Assembly (NCBI GenBank): GCA_025266875.1
Contig: JALLLT010000112.1
Coordinates: forward strand, 1-32,029
Reading direction: 5' to 3'
DNA: 32,029 nt
Source: Fennellomyces sp. T-0311
Lineage: Eukaryota; Mucoromycota; Mucoromycetes; Mucorales; Lichtheimiaceae
The notes beneath the pieces were generated by a model. That model was not told where the DNA came from. It was given only the letters and a program-made list of their open reading frames with translations, and ran no database searches. Within the stretch, counting starts at the first letter, position 1; the number at the start of each line of letters is the position of its first letter. Both the position numbers and the translations under genes were made by a program. This document shows, in pieces, positions 1 through 9,628 of this stretch.

Positions 1-543
1 TTTGTCTTTTCCACCTAAAAGAATTATGTATTAGTATATATATGTATTATAGCTAAGTAATTACTTACCAATGACAACATCTTCTGTTTTCAAATCTGAT
101 TCCAAAAGCATATAGATATTACCAAGGATACCAGCAATAGTAGGACGAGATAAGCCAGAGTATACAAAGATATGTGCAAGTGTAGATCCAGTACGCCAGC
201 AGTAAAGAACCAAAAATACACTATGAAGATCAGACTTATACTCTGCAAAGAATGATCCTTTTAGGTATGATATGGTTTTGGGACCACTACCACCACACTT
301 GTACTTCTTAGGACAAACACAGTGGTAGCCATCACGATCAAATGTACGCTGCATCACATGATTACCAGAGCAAAGCCTTTCAGCTGAGGGATCTCCAAAA
401 ACATGGAACTTATCAAGGTAACTATAGTAAAATTTTAGTATTTTATAAAAAAAAAGTATTATAGACACTTACTCAACAAGAGTTTTATAGGACTCCAAAA
501 TAGGCCAGAGCAAAAGTAAAGAGGGAATACGAACTGGAGGCAT
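1..543 (-). CDS. Merlin (ISXO2/IS1595-like) transposase, 5' part, runs off left edge
   Basis: I read three exons on the minus strand: 543-473, 421-69 and 14-1 (continuing outside). Both complete junctions have clean GTAAGT donors and TAG acceptors, and frame is kept across them. The start is the ATG at 543-541 (protein begins MPPVRIPS). The middle exon has a cysteine-containing segment (YHCVCPKKYKCGG), then SYLKGSFFAEYKSDL and a YCW motif, the order seen before the DDE domain of ISXO2-like/Merlin transposases. The third exon opens with GGKDK, just before where the first catalytic Asp is expected, so the catalytic core lies outside the window. Family knowledge: Merlin is a cut-and-paste DNA transposon related to bacterial IS1016/IS1595. 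No stop is seen in the visible part. Family call is by motif only. Confidence 0.68.
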
Positions 544-599
544 TGTCAATAGACAGAAAAGAGGAGAATAAAATGCAGTAAAGCTTATAAAAAAGTAAA

Positions 600-2373
600 G
601 ATAAATCGGAAAAAATGCGACAAAAACCCCGTCTCGAAAAAGTTGTCATTAATAGAACATGTTCAGGGAGACATTTTAGCCGCTTGAAATAAAAATTTTC
701 GTGTTCCTGACGCGTAGCACTTTCGTTTGACACCCATTTCACTTCTCAAACATGTCGACACTCGATTTAACTCGCTCTCAAGCACCAATTAAAAGGGATG
801 AATGGATCTCCTTTATTCGAGTTTATCGATATATGAAGCAGCTACAAGAAGCAGGTGTCTACCCCAAGAAGTTTGACTTCAGGAACCTGCTATGTGACGT
901 CCTTGGAGTTGGAGACCAAACGGCTCGAACTATCATCAAGTATTCTAATGACGGGATTTTACCTGATGATTGCAAGAAATTAGGTCGGCCGGAAAAAGAG
1001 CTCGATGCTGATTATGTCAAGTCAATGCGCGATTTCGCCAACACCAATTGCAAAAGTGGCCAGCCTCTCACTGCGAAACGTATGCGACAGCACCTTCTTG
1101 GCAGCGGTTACGATGTGCCTGGGCTTACCGTCATGAGAAAAGATATGAAGAAGGCTGGTTTACGTTATGGAAAAGGAGCCCGCCAAAACATTCTGCATGA
1201 TAGTGAGGAAGTAGTGGCGTATTGGCAGTAGTATGTCGAGCGCCGCCTGGCCAACCTAAACGCTGATGGATTACCAATAAGGCCCGAGATTTTCCTGGAT
1301 GAATCCTATTGCCATCTGGATCACCACGCCAAACAAACATGGTTTGTTCCAGACGAAGAACCAGTGAAGGAATCCGGACGCAAGCCAATGCTGGTGATCT
1401 TCGGTGCTATTGCCGTACAAAATGTGGCCAGGCATCTTGTTGCCGAGATTGTTGAAGAGAATTTGCTCATCTGGCCAGTGAATGGGACGTGGCACATCCA
1501 ATCCGCTGGCACTAAGCGTGGTCGTCCTGCAACAAGAAACACTGCGGAGAAGTGGGCTGATCTCCCAGAATGTGTCAAAGTTGCAAAGATCACGCCAGAT
1601 TACCATGATTACCACGGCAACTTCAACTCAAGCTTGTTCGAGAAGCTCTTTGAAAGACTTTGCGACAAGTTGAAGAAGAAGTATGGCCAATGTGATGTTC
1701 ATATGGATGGTGCAAAATACCATTTCCGTAAGATCAACCCGCAGCCAGCTTCACAGGCAAATGCTACCGAAATCCTGAAGTGGTATCGTGACAACCGGGT
1801 TTCGTTGCCAGAACCAAATGCAAACAATCGCGTAACCAGGGCAATGATGCTTCAGAAGCTCAGGAGTATACGCAATGAGTATCCGGCTAGTTATGCTGTT
1901 CATAACATTGCAAACAAGTACGGTCACAGGATTATGAAGACACCTCTGTACCATTGTGAACTTCAACCAATTGAGGGACTCTGGGGGATTGCCAAGCAGC
2001 AAGTGGCTTATAGCCCGGACCTTGAGAACAACGAGGTACAGCTTGCGCATCGTCTATATGAGCTTTTCGCAAAAGTTGAGGAACGTAGCCTTCTTTCCCT
2101 TTGGCAAAAGACAGTGAAGATATGTGTAGAGTATAGCGAAGCATAATTTTTAGATTGGTTCTTCATCTCCGAAATTTTTCAAAAAAATGAAATTAATTTT
2201 TTTTACTTTATATATAGACAGCTATACTTTTTTGCATTTTTTTAAAACAAGAACTAAAAATACAAAAATTTTACACAGTAAGCTATAATGTCCTTTTTTT
2301 TATTATTTGAAACGGATGTATATTGGTCCAGATATTGCAATTTTTCATCTTGTCACATTTTTTCCGATTTGTC
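600..2373. mobile_element. IS630/Tc1-type DNA transposon
   Basis: The transposase reading frame lies between a 21-bp inverted pair, 603-623 (AAATCGGAAAAAATGCGACA and one base) and 2350-2370, differing at one position (C versus T in a CpG). Looser similarity extends outward, so the exact ends and the expected TA target duplication are not fixed; the coordinates are approximate. The left end lies about 60 bp from the Merlin start codon, so this element probably displaced the Merlin promoter. The right end lies in AT-rich DNA. Confidence 0.6.
752..2146 (+). pseudogene. IS630/Tc1-superfamily transposase, one in-frame TAG
   Basis: A single frame of 464 codons starts at ATG 752 and is broken only by TAG at 1229-1231 (codon 160, context AYWQ-stop-YVERRL). 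The N-terminal third has a helix-turn-helix-like segment (about residues 42-70), a GRP hook (LGRPEKE) and a second predicted helix-turn-helix, the paired-type layout of Tc1/IS630 proteins. The catalytic triad is visible: D183 in FLDES, D319 in HMDGAKYH, E408 in LQPIEGLW. There are 88 residues between the second Asp and the Glu, far longer than the 34-39 of classical Tc1/mariner and nearer the long-spacer group described as DD82E (Sailor); that comparison is from memory. The stop is one transition from CAG (Gln), so recent inactivation or occasional readthrough are both possible. Confidence 0.82.
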
Positions 2374-2430
2374 GTTATACTCTTTATATATTTTTTTATA
2401 CTATTGGAAAGTCATATGTAAATTATATTT

Positions 2431-2519
2431 ATGCTGACTCATTTTGTTTTATGTAATAATGCTTACATATTTCTTTTTGATATATTTAGTAATGCTGACT
2501 AATTTTGTTTTATGTAATA
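2431..2519. repeat. 28-bp direct repeat pair
   Basis: The motif ATGCTGACTCATTTTGTTTT plus ATGTAATA occurs at 2431-2458 and again at 2492-2519 with one substitution (C to A). The second copy ends directly before the 19-bp inverted end at 2521. It may be a local duplication or the footprint of a lost insertion. Confidence 0.6.
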
Positions 2520-2639
2520 GTGGATGGTATTCAAAATTCTATTCAGAATAAAATAAACGATGTAACACAAGGATGTGCTACGATTGCATAACCAGTTTAT
2601 ACAAAATGGTATTCAAAACGTTTATTTTATTTTATTACT

Positions 2640-2920
2640 ATGGGTTATTCACCCCTACCATTGCCAATTCCTCCCCTTTACTCTGCCATTGCCCATTCAC
2701 CCATGGCTCAAGGTATACTTTCCATATCTAGCTGATCTTCATCTCAGCAACACAAAAATTATGCAATCTGAAGATTACATGCAAGATCAGAGAACGTGCG
2801 GTATCGTTGGCTGGCAATGAGAGCTTCAATTGGTGGAGTCCTGATTGAACCGATCGCATACCCCATTCGCTTTTTCTATCTGAAAAGGTCAATGATACAG
2901 TAAAAAGAAAAGCAATCTTT
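2640..2920. other. No gene seen, left of H1
   Basis: Only a short open frame (2575-2820, plus) that resembles nothing I recognise. Further copies of the GGTATTCAAAA and GGGTTATTCACCC motifs lie at 2605-2653. Confidence 0.4.
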
Positions 2921-3353
2921 AGTCGTTCTCAAGCATCCACCAAACTCTTCCGGTAGAGCTGTTTTTAGAAAGGTTTTTCAGACACCAAAGAAAAATTTCC
3001 AAAGCGGGGTTGGCCGATGGAACCAAATTGGGCAAGAAGTACGGAGGAACGAAACGATGCTCCGTACTGAGGTCAAAAGAGAAAAAGGAAATCCACTTCA
3101 TCGAAAAAGGAATGTACATGTAACACATGTATTATGCAAGCGATTCGGCATACCTCTCGTATTTAGTAACTGAAAAGTGCGTGTCTTTACTCGTATCATC
3201 ACTTGAAAAAGGTATTAAGCTGCGGACGATATCACATTAGTAAGATCTTATGAGTAAACGCTCGAGGTTTTTATTTTGGAAAGCGCTGTACAGTAAAAAA
3301 AGATATATATATACGGTATTATTTTTGAAGTAATATATACACATTTTTTTATC

Positions 3354-4982
3354 ATGGATCATCTCAACCAATTACAAGCATACCGTCAGCAACAATGTAA
3401 ACGTCGTCACCAGCAAGCGCAGCATAGACGCCGAGTATATATGTGATTGTTAGTTGGAATGGCAACAACGGCATTGCGTTCAATGAGCATGACAGTTGAA
3501 ACGTATGCATACGTTGGATCGCCACACCACTTCTGGGCCGAACGACAAAACAAGGAGGCCAACTACCACTATTGGGCAGTTGAGCACCCCGGCCTTCAAG
3601 ACGATGATAACCCAAGAGACAGCTACAAGGCTCACTACCGAATGAACAAGGCGACTTTTGAGTGGCTGGTAAACACTTTGTCATCTGATCCGTTATACCA
3701 GACCACTGCCATAAACGCAACGCCGGTGTATATGCAAGTTGCCTGTGTACTATGGCGATATGCAAACACACATCTTGGGTACCGCGCATTCAAGAACTTT
3801 TTTGGCTTGTCCCAAGGATCGTACCGTAACTTTACAAAAACTTTTGTGAAGGCCATGATCAATGTTTATGGTAGGTATATTCGCTGGCCCGCAACTGCAC
3901 AAGAAGTCCAAGCAATTGCCGACGAATTTGCGAATGTACTGGTCCCAAGTGATCGGACTCATATAGTTCAGAGACCAAGGTTGACCAACGTTATCGGGGC
4001 AATGGATGGCAAGCTGGTTGTTATTCATAAACCCGCCCACAGTAATGTCGCTTACATGGATCGCAAGAACCATAACTCGATGAACCTACTGGCCGTCTGT
4101 GATGCGGATACGCGCATCTTATATGCCTTTCCTGGAGAATCAGGTAAAGTATATCATATTAGTATAAATGATATAAATATATCTTCACTAATTACTTTGT
4201 ATAACTCTAGGCCGTGTTCATAATGCCAGAGTTTTTTCGAGAAGTTCGCTTGCAGAGGACCTCAAGAATAGACCTGAGGAAAAGTGTCCTAACGGATCTT
4301 ATATCATTGCTGGTACGTACTAACATATTAATAGTGTATATTTATTCATATAGTATATTTATGTGTAGATTCTGCATATCCCCTTCGACCATATCTGATC
4401 ACCCCATACGCAAAAGAAACCAGTGACCCGGCAGAGAAGTGATTCAATTTTATGCACTCATCGCAATGCATGCGAATTGAACACACCTTCTCTGGCCTTG
4501 TTGCGCGATGGCGTTTCTTGAAGCATTACCTGTACCAGCATTCCGAACTCGATCTTACGCTTACGATATACGTTTGCTGCATCTTACACAATATTTGTAT
4601 CGACAGACCTGGCAACAATCTTCCTGCAAATATCGACGATGTTGACCAGACACTCAATGATTCAAGTCGTGTGACAGTCCAACAAGTCGACGCCCACCGT
4701 AATCCTGAAGGCGAAAACTCTGACTTGAGCAGCAACAGTAACGTAGACGACGATGACGATGACAATGCGAGCACGAGCAGTGAATTGCAGCGGCAATTGC
4801 AAGAACAAGCCAGCGTATTCCAACCGATGCAAGAACGAGAGTTTGTAGGCAGTTTTGAATCGATATTAGAACGAGACTTGCCAGACTCTCTTTCCAGGGA
4901 GGAAGCAGCGGATCTGTTAAGGCGTGGTAAAATCGCGCGAGATAGGCTTAAGGATGATCTCGAGGCTCGACGACGTAGATAG
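3354..4982 (+). pseudogene. H1 PIF/Harbinger transposase (DDE_Tnp_4-like), two in-frame stops
   Basis: Exons 3354-4143, 4211-4312 and 4369-4982, joined by GTAAAG/CTAG and GTACGT/TGTAG introns; the same two intron positions occur in H3, which validates them. Catalytic residues are readable: D in GAMDGKL, D in IIADSAYP formed across intron 2, E in RIEHTFSG, followed by ARWRFLKHYL and CCILHNICID, typical of HARBI1-like proteins. The acidic C-terminus (DDDDD run near 4750) and LLRRGKIARDRL end resemble the H3 tail. TGA at 3444-3446 interrupts the basic Gln/Arg-rich N-terminus, and TGA at 4440-4442 replaces the Lys/Arg of the H3 motif AEKKFNF. The protein would be a nuclear endonuclease/transposase; this copy is dead unless read through. 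Confidence 0.85.
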
Positions 4983-5420
4983 TACACATATGTATACATA
5001 CTTTATAATTAGCAAGATATAAAATATAAATACTATTACTACAGTATCCAACAAGATGTAATTGGCATTATGCCGAGTAGCATTTGTATAGCAGGTAATC
5101 TGCATGAATTTAAAATGTTGTCACAATTCACGTCATCAACTATTTGTTTTTTTTTCTTTCAAGTTCTCCTACTTCCTTTCAAAAGTGCACACTTATTTCT
5201 GTCAAACGTACACACATATTTCTTGCTGTGTAGTCAGTCTGTACTCAGTATATGGGTAGAAGCTCTTTACTTCATAATTATGCAATGACACTCTTCGAAT
5301 GAAGTTACTGAATGCATCTTGACAACTCATCATGATCTCGTACAGCTACGTACTCATATAACTTCTTTTTTTATCATAGACATAGATACGGAAAGTATTT
5401 TAATGACAAAAAAAGCGCGT
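4983..5420. other. Convergent spacer of H1
   Basis: AT-rich 3'-to-3' region between transposase and partner gene, with several AATAAA-like stretches but no coding signal I can support. Confidence 0.5.
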
Positions 5421-6516
5421 TTATTCATCACTGTTATGCTCTTCTTCACCACCATCCCCATCAACTCGTCTTCTACCACTAAGTGCTGCAACTAAGCGAA
5501 GCATCCTTTCCTCTGAGGCAGCTTGGGCGCGGATCTTCTCCATCTCGATCTCCTTTACCATGCGCATTTGCTCCTGGAAGCGTCATTCGTCAGCGGCCTC
5601 GCGCGCATCATCCAGCTGCTTCTCTTGCTCGGTTATCTTATAAAGATTTATCGAGCCTCATGAACAGCATTTCACTGGAGCGCTCATGGCATTCCAGTAG
5701 CTCTTCCCAAAAGGTCTTACGTCGCTGTGCCGGCCGTTCCTGTGCTTGTACTTCAGTCTCGTCGCCGTCTGTACGTCTTCGAACCAAAGGGCCTTGACGA
5801 CCAGAGTCAACCGTAAACCTTGCCTCGACACCTGCACTACCACCAAGATACGCGAACATAGCATCATACCAGGGTATCTTTCCCCAGCAGGGCCACCACC
5901 AACACCAGTAGAACCTCCGTCACGAATTCCTTGTACGTTGTTAGGAGCGATTCCCACTTCTTGCGAACTGATTCATTGGATCGGGATACAAAGGGGTTCT
6001 TCAAGTGGATCGCGGCGGCTATTCTTTCCCAAATCTTCCCCTTGCCACTTTTCCTATGGCACCGACAAGGCTCTTTCCTCTAATTGCTTCATCCGGATCA
6101 ACTCATTGATTTCTTGAAGCGTCCATGGATGTCGGTTTGTTCCGGAATCACTGTCGCTGTCAGAGTCACGTCGCTGAATATGCTTTGCTCGATGTCATGC
6201 TGCGTCAAGCTCACCCATGATTGCTGTGTCGGCAGTGTCAGATGGGGAGGAGGCACAGACGAGGAACTTTCCCCAGGCGAGTAGTGTGGATACTGACGAT
6301 CCTGTTGAAGCGAGCTTGGTTCGTCCCAAGATCCATTGGCAGGATATGAAAGTGACATCGAATGGACCAAGTGCTGTTGGGGAACCACTGGCGAAACGAC
6401 AGCATTGGTTGATGGGGCTCCTTGTTGAGAGGGTACCGGTGCAGAAGAACCGATGAACCTTCATGGTTACCTTGAGAAGCAATGGGATAGACGTAGGGTA
6501 TGAAGTTGTTGCGCAT
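5421..6516 (-). pseudogene. H1 Myb/SANT-like partner protein, frameshifted
   Basis: The reading begins at ATG 6516 (MRNNFIP; H3 partner begins MRNNN) and ends at TAA 5423-5421. Pieces in different frames make up one protein: PWTLQEINELIRMKQLEER near 6120-6060, then GKGKIWERIAAAIHLKNP and SVRKKWESLLTTYKEF (about 6058-5925), a trihelical Myb/SANT-like domain, then FAYLGGSAGV, RPAQRR and a C-terminal coiled coil (FQEQMRMVKEIEMEKIRAQA) ending GEEEHNSDE. Frame changes lie near 6060, near 5870 and in the Gln-rich N-terminus (6240-6400); TGA at 5585-5583 sits in the coiled coil (one transition from CGA). In this family the partner binds the transposon ends and brings the transposase into the nucleus. 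Confidence 0.75.
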
Positions 6517-6817
6517 AGTAAGTAACGTAAAAATAATAATAACGTATGGTTTCTTTTATTTTTGGATCTTATTTATATTCTCTGACATCTGGAGCATCAT
6601 CAATATATGGAATATAGTCTATATACCTCTTTTTCACAGCTAAACGGCTACTTTTGATCGATAACTGTTGACCTCTTGGATATCTTCACGAATTAGGAAA
6701 TTTTGGTCGACCCAACGCCTCTCAAGCCATCCATTCGGATGACCAACAAATTAGGCTAGTCAATTTCTATTTTCGGACTTTCGTCCGGAAGAGTGTGGTG
6801 GTTGCTTGAGAACGACT

Positions 6818-7120
6818 TTTGTTGAACACGGTCAAATGATAAAAAAGGAAAAATAAGTCGATTCGGGCAAGGCATCTAAAAGAAGAGTACACACACTGGC
6901 GCGCTCACTCGATACCAGTCCAGTACTTCTCACTTCAATTACTAATCTATCGTTCTTCACTTTAATTATAATATGCTGAAATACTTAAGCTACTGTCCTT
7001 GTCAGTGTATCCATGGAAGCAAAAGGTATATAAGCCATACATTTGAACAGCGTAAATATTCAAGTACCATTCATCCATTTTTACTACTAAAACTTTCATG
7101 TTGCCCTTGATCCATTAACC
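6818..7120. promoter_or_regulatory. Region upstream of small spliced gene, TATA-like box
   Basis: No coding sequence is visible. GGTATATAAG at 7025-7034 lies about 90 bp before the ATG at 7121 and is a plausible core promoter for the small gene downstream. Confidence 0.35.
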
Positions 7121-7451
7121 ATGCTTGCCAAGTGGCTTGCGACACCGCAAATGCAACCACAGGCGGAAAGCAACCCTTTGGGATTGGGTGTAAGTACTTG
7201 AAGGAAAAAAAAAGTGAAGAAACTTACATGCATTTATAGAACTTGACACTTCTTATATCGTTAGTTCAGAAACTCAACCATAAGGTAGATCGCCTAGGTG
7301 ATGACATTTTGTCTTTGGACTCATCTTTCTCGCTTCTCTGTGAGGTGGTACTTTGTTGTTAGTTTTTAGTTTTTTTTTTCTCTGTATTTCACATATTTTT
7401 TTTATGTTTATATAACAGGTGGAAATGGAGTACCCTCCCCCCACCCCATAA
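7121..7451 (+). CDS. Small spliced ORF (68 aa) with coiled-coil-like centre, function unknown
   Basis: Three exons fit together: 7121-7189, 7240-7344 and 7419-7451, with donors GTAAGT and GTGGTA and acceptors ATAG and ACAG, and the frame stays open to TAA. The protein begins MLAKWLATPQMQPQ; exon 2 encodes LVQKLNHKVDRLGDD, a leucine-heptad-like segment; the end is proline-rich (EYPPPTP). I do not recognise it. It may be the truncated 5' part of a larger transposon gene cut by later insertions. Position just inside the 7617-7635 inverted end suggests it belongs to the host element of H1. Confidence 0.3.
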
Positions 7452-7767
7452 ATTTTTTTGGTTATGATGAATAAACACTATGTTGTGGGCGGAGAAACAA
7501 TGTTTATAGGACTTGATTTTAGAGTTTATAGAGGGGGTAGTAAGGTTTATTTTCGTTTCAATTAGGAAACGTGGCACCAAGGCACCATTTATTTTATTTT
7601 ATTCAGGGTGAATAACGAATTTTGAATACCATCCAGTAATTACATGCTTTTTTTATATATTTGGAAATATTTACACTTTCTTTCCATTTATATAGAATAT
7701 TGGTGACAAATACTAATTTTTTTTGGTATATAAAGAATCCTTTTCCTTTTTTATATAATCTTTCTTA
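7452..7767. other. No gene seen
   Basis: AT-rich; holds the 7617-7635 inverted end and its subterminal motifs, otherwise nothing I can support. Confidence 0.4.
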
Positions 7768-8143
7768 GGGTCCTCTCAAGCCTACAATTAATGCTGCAAA
7801 ATGATGCCCAAATATGGTTACGACATCAGAATTACTAATTGCGGTAATAAAAAATGGTGGCTTAAAAAAAGAGGTTGGCACCTCTTTTTTTATGCGAAAT
7901 TACCTTTTTCGGTTATGCTACAATGCCATAAATGATGAAGAAAAGATAGAAAGCTTTATTTTTTACAGGAACGCGCTCATTAGCCATTCTAGCATAACTG
8001 AAAAAGGTAATTTCGCATGAAAAAAAGAGGTGCCAACCTCTTTTTTTAAGCCACCATTTTTTATTACCGCAATTAGTAATTCTGATATCGTAACCATATT
8101 TGGGCATCATTTTGCAGCATTAATTGTAGGCTTGAGAGGACCC
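7768..8143. mobile_element. Foldback MITE with ~155-bp arms, TTA target duplications
   Basis: Arms 7768-~7925 and ~7985-8143 are near-perfect reverse complements starting GGGTCCTCTCAAGCC, around a ~60-bp loop. TTA flanks both sides (7765-7767 and 8144-8146), fitting PIF/Harbinger-type insertion. Each arm contains a smaller palindrome of the form AGAGGTTGGCACCTCT flanked by A and T runs (about 7864-7891 and 8020-8047), so the folded element would form a cross. Short open frames on both strands are mirror images of each other and are not taken as genes. It is non-autonomous; the mobilising transposase is unknown. Confidence 0.85.
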
Positions 8144-8147
8144 TTAG

Positions 8148-8400
8148 TCATTACTGCTTTTTACTTCCTGCCTAATAATAACTTACTTTTATATAGGATT
8201 TTTCCTTAATAAAACTTCTATTTATATACTTTTATAGTACTTCTGTTATAAAAAATACTTTCTTAATACTATTTTAGATACTTATCAATGCTCCTAAAGC
8301 TATTTATTACCATAATTAACAATAAGTGCTTATTTGAAGTGGTTAAAAAATTAAAAAAAAATAATAAAAAATAACAAATAAAAGTAAGTGTTGTATAGCA
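8148..8400. other. No gene seen
   Basis: Very AT-rich spacer between the foldback element and the tRNA-like remnant; no supported feature. Confidence 0.5.
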
Positions 8401-8401
8401 A

Positions 8402-8463
8402 AAAACTATCTGCGAGAATCGAACACTGAGCATGCTACACACAACGCCATACATACATCATTA
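8402..8463 (-). pseudogene. tRNA-His-like remnant, 3' part (split by H2)
   Basis: Read on the minus strand this contains GCGTTGTG (as in a His GTG anticodon arm), then TTCGATTC at the T-loop position and a T run after the 3' end. Joined to the matching piece right of H2 it gives TGGTATAATG, and GCGTTGTG and TTCGA then fall at the same spacing as in eukaryotic tRNA-His. The T-stem is not paired, and the acceptor arm does not match the 5' side, so it is a decayed tRNA or a tRNA-derived SINE piece, not a working gene. Confidence 0.35.
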
Positions 8464-8670
8464 GAGCACCTACAGTGGTGACTTTAAATCCCAAAATCTT
8501 TAAATTAAAGTCAGACTTTTTAAAGTCGCCAGTGTACAATGGTCGACTGTAAAGAAGAACTGTAATATTGAGTCTTTAAATTTTTAGCAAAAGTCTTTAA
8601 TGTTGAAGACAATTTTTTAAAGTCTTTAAAAAAAAATTCTTGCTTCTCTTTATTTAACTTCAGAAACAAA

Positions 8671-9603
8671 ATGAACACTCCTACTACCTCTGCGACCACC
8701 TCTTCTAACATGACCACCCTCGCTACTGTCACCATCTTGGACAATGTTTCAGATTCCAGTGACAATGGCAATGAGCGAAAGTCTCATATTCTTTGGAAAG
8801 AAGAAGAGGACAAAAGTTTGGTCAATGCATGGCTTCTTGCCTCCAAAAATAGTAAGACTAGGACTGACCAAAAGGCCATCACCTTCTGGAAGCAAATTTT
8901 GAATAAGTTCAATGTAAACAGCAACCCAAAGAGGCGCGACTAGAGAGCTCTTAAAAACCGTTGGGGCCTTATCTAGAGATTCGTCTCAAGATTCTTGGGC
9001 TGCTGGGACAGTGTCATCCGTGATACACCTAGTGGCAGCAATAAAAACGAGGATCAGAAAGTAATAAGTCATTGAAGACCAGTCAGTGTATACATAGCTA
9101 AAGTCCAACTTATGTAGTGTGCTCGTGCCTGTAAGCTTTTCCCAGTAAACCTTCCAGAAAACTAGGTGGGCTCCAAGACTTTCAAGCTGAAGCATTGCTG
9201 GGAAATCTTGCGCAACGAGCAGAAGTGGATGACTATCATCAACATGAAGAGCGACAAGGCGTCCGACTCTACGGACGAGGAAGAACGGCCAATCGGCCAA
9301 AAAAAAGCCAAAGCTGCTTATCTTAACAAGAAGTGAAGCCAGGGTGATGATGACGATGACGAGGAAACACAGATCCGCGCTAAGAAACGCGAGAAGCTGG
9401 AGGCTCAGCAAACCGCTGCTTTGCAGAAAAGCGCTGCTGCAGCACAAGAGTTGATCGAGCTGCAGAAGAAGCAGATGGCCCGCGAGATTATGTTTGCTGA
9501 TGTCAGCAAGATGATGAAGCAAGCACGTCGTTGGGTTGAGCGCCAGCAAGCTGATTACATCTTGCAGGAAGAGCAGCAACAACAGCAACAGGGCCACAAA
9601 TAA
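8671..9603 (+). pseudogene. H2 Myb/SANT partner with NAM-like C-terminus, many stops
   Basis: Starts MNTPTTSATT at 8671; a Thr/Ser-rich leader is followed by ILWKEEEDKSLVNAWLLASK and KAITFWKQILNKF, a trihelical Myb/SANT-like domain. The frame continues past TAG 8941-8943 (RALKNRWGLI) and TAG 8974-8976 (RFVSRFLGCW). A frame change, perhaps a decayed intron, lies near 9061-9097. The second half (to TAA 9601-9603) includes FKLKHCWEILRNEQKW, RPIGQKKAK, an acidic DDDDDEE run and a long coiled coil rich in Gln/Ala, the order seen in plant-type NAM-associated Harbinger partners. Further stops are TAG 9115, TAG 9163 and TGA 9334. Role in the family: binds element ends with the transposase. Confidence 0.72.
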
Positions 9604-9628
9604 TAAAAAATATATTTTTATCTTTAAA

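Larger units (their letters stand above)
2921..6817. mobile_element. PIF/Harbinger element H1 (inactive)
   Basis: 33-bp TIRs at 2921-2953 and 6785-6817 begin AGTCGTTCTCAAGCA and differ at two positions; TTT flanks both ends as a 3-bp target duplication. Between them a transposase (plus) and a Myb-like partner (minus) converge, the standard PIF/Harbinger two-gene plan. Both genes carry inactivating lesions, so mobilisation would need proteins supplied by another copy. Confidence 0.85.
2521..7635. mobile_element. Candidate element with 19-bp inverted ends hosting Harbinger H1
   Basis: TGGATGGTATTCAAAATTC at 2521-2539 recurs as its exact reverse complement at 7617-7635. Inside the ends both sides show GAATAAAATAAA and TTATTCACCC motifs in different order. 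The flanks share GTAAT (GTAATAG left, GTAATTA right), a possible imperfect target duplication. Removing H1 leaves about 1.2 kb, which holds one small spliced gene and no recognisable transposase. It could be a non-autonomous element, or two separate copies of one repeat in opposite orientation. Confidence 0.35.

Noticed and set aside
485..742. 85-codon minus-strand frame upstream of the Merlin exon
   Set aside because: It overlaps the true Merlin exon 1 in another frame and the IS630 end; no protein motif seen.
1271..1615. Long minus-strand frames inside the IS630 transposase
   Set aside because: They are antisense shadows of a gene with a clear DDE triad.
2919..3128. 69-codon minus frame at the left end of H1
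   Set aside because: Includes the H1 TIR and has no recognisable motif.
7814..8110. Frames in the foldback element on both strands
   Set aside because: Mirror images created by the inverted repeat.
7768..8143. CRISPR-like array or bacterial terminator
   Set aside because: Only two inverted arms, no spaced direct repeats, and the context is eukaryotic.
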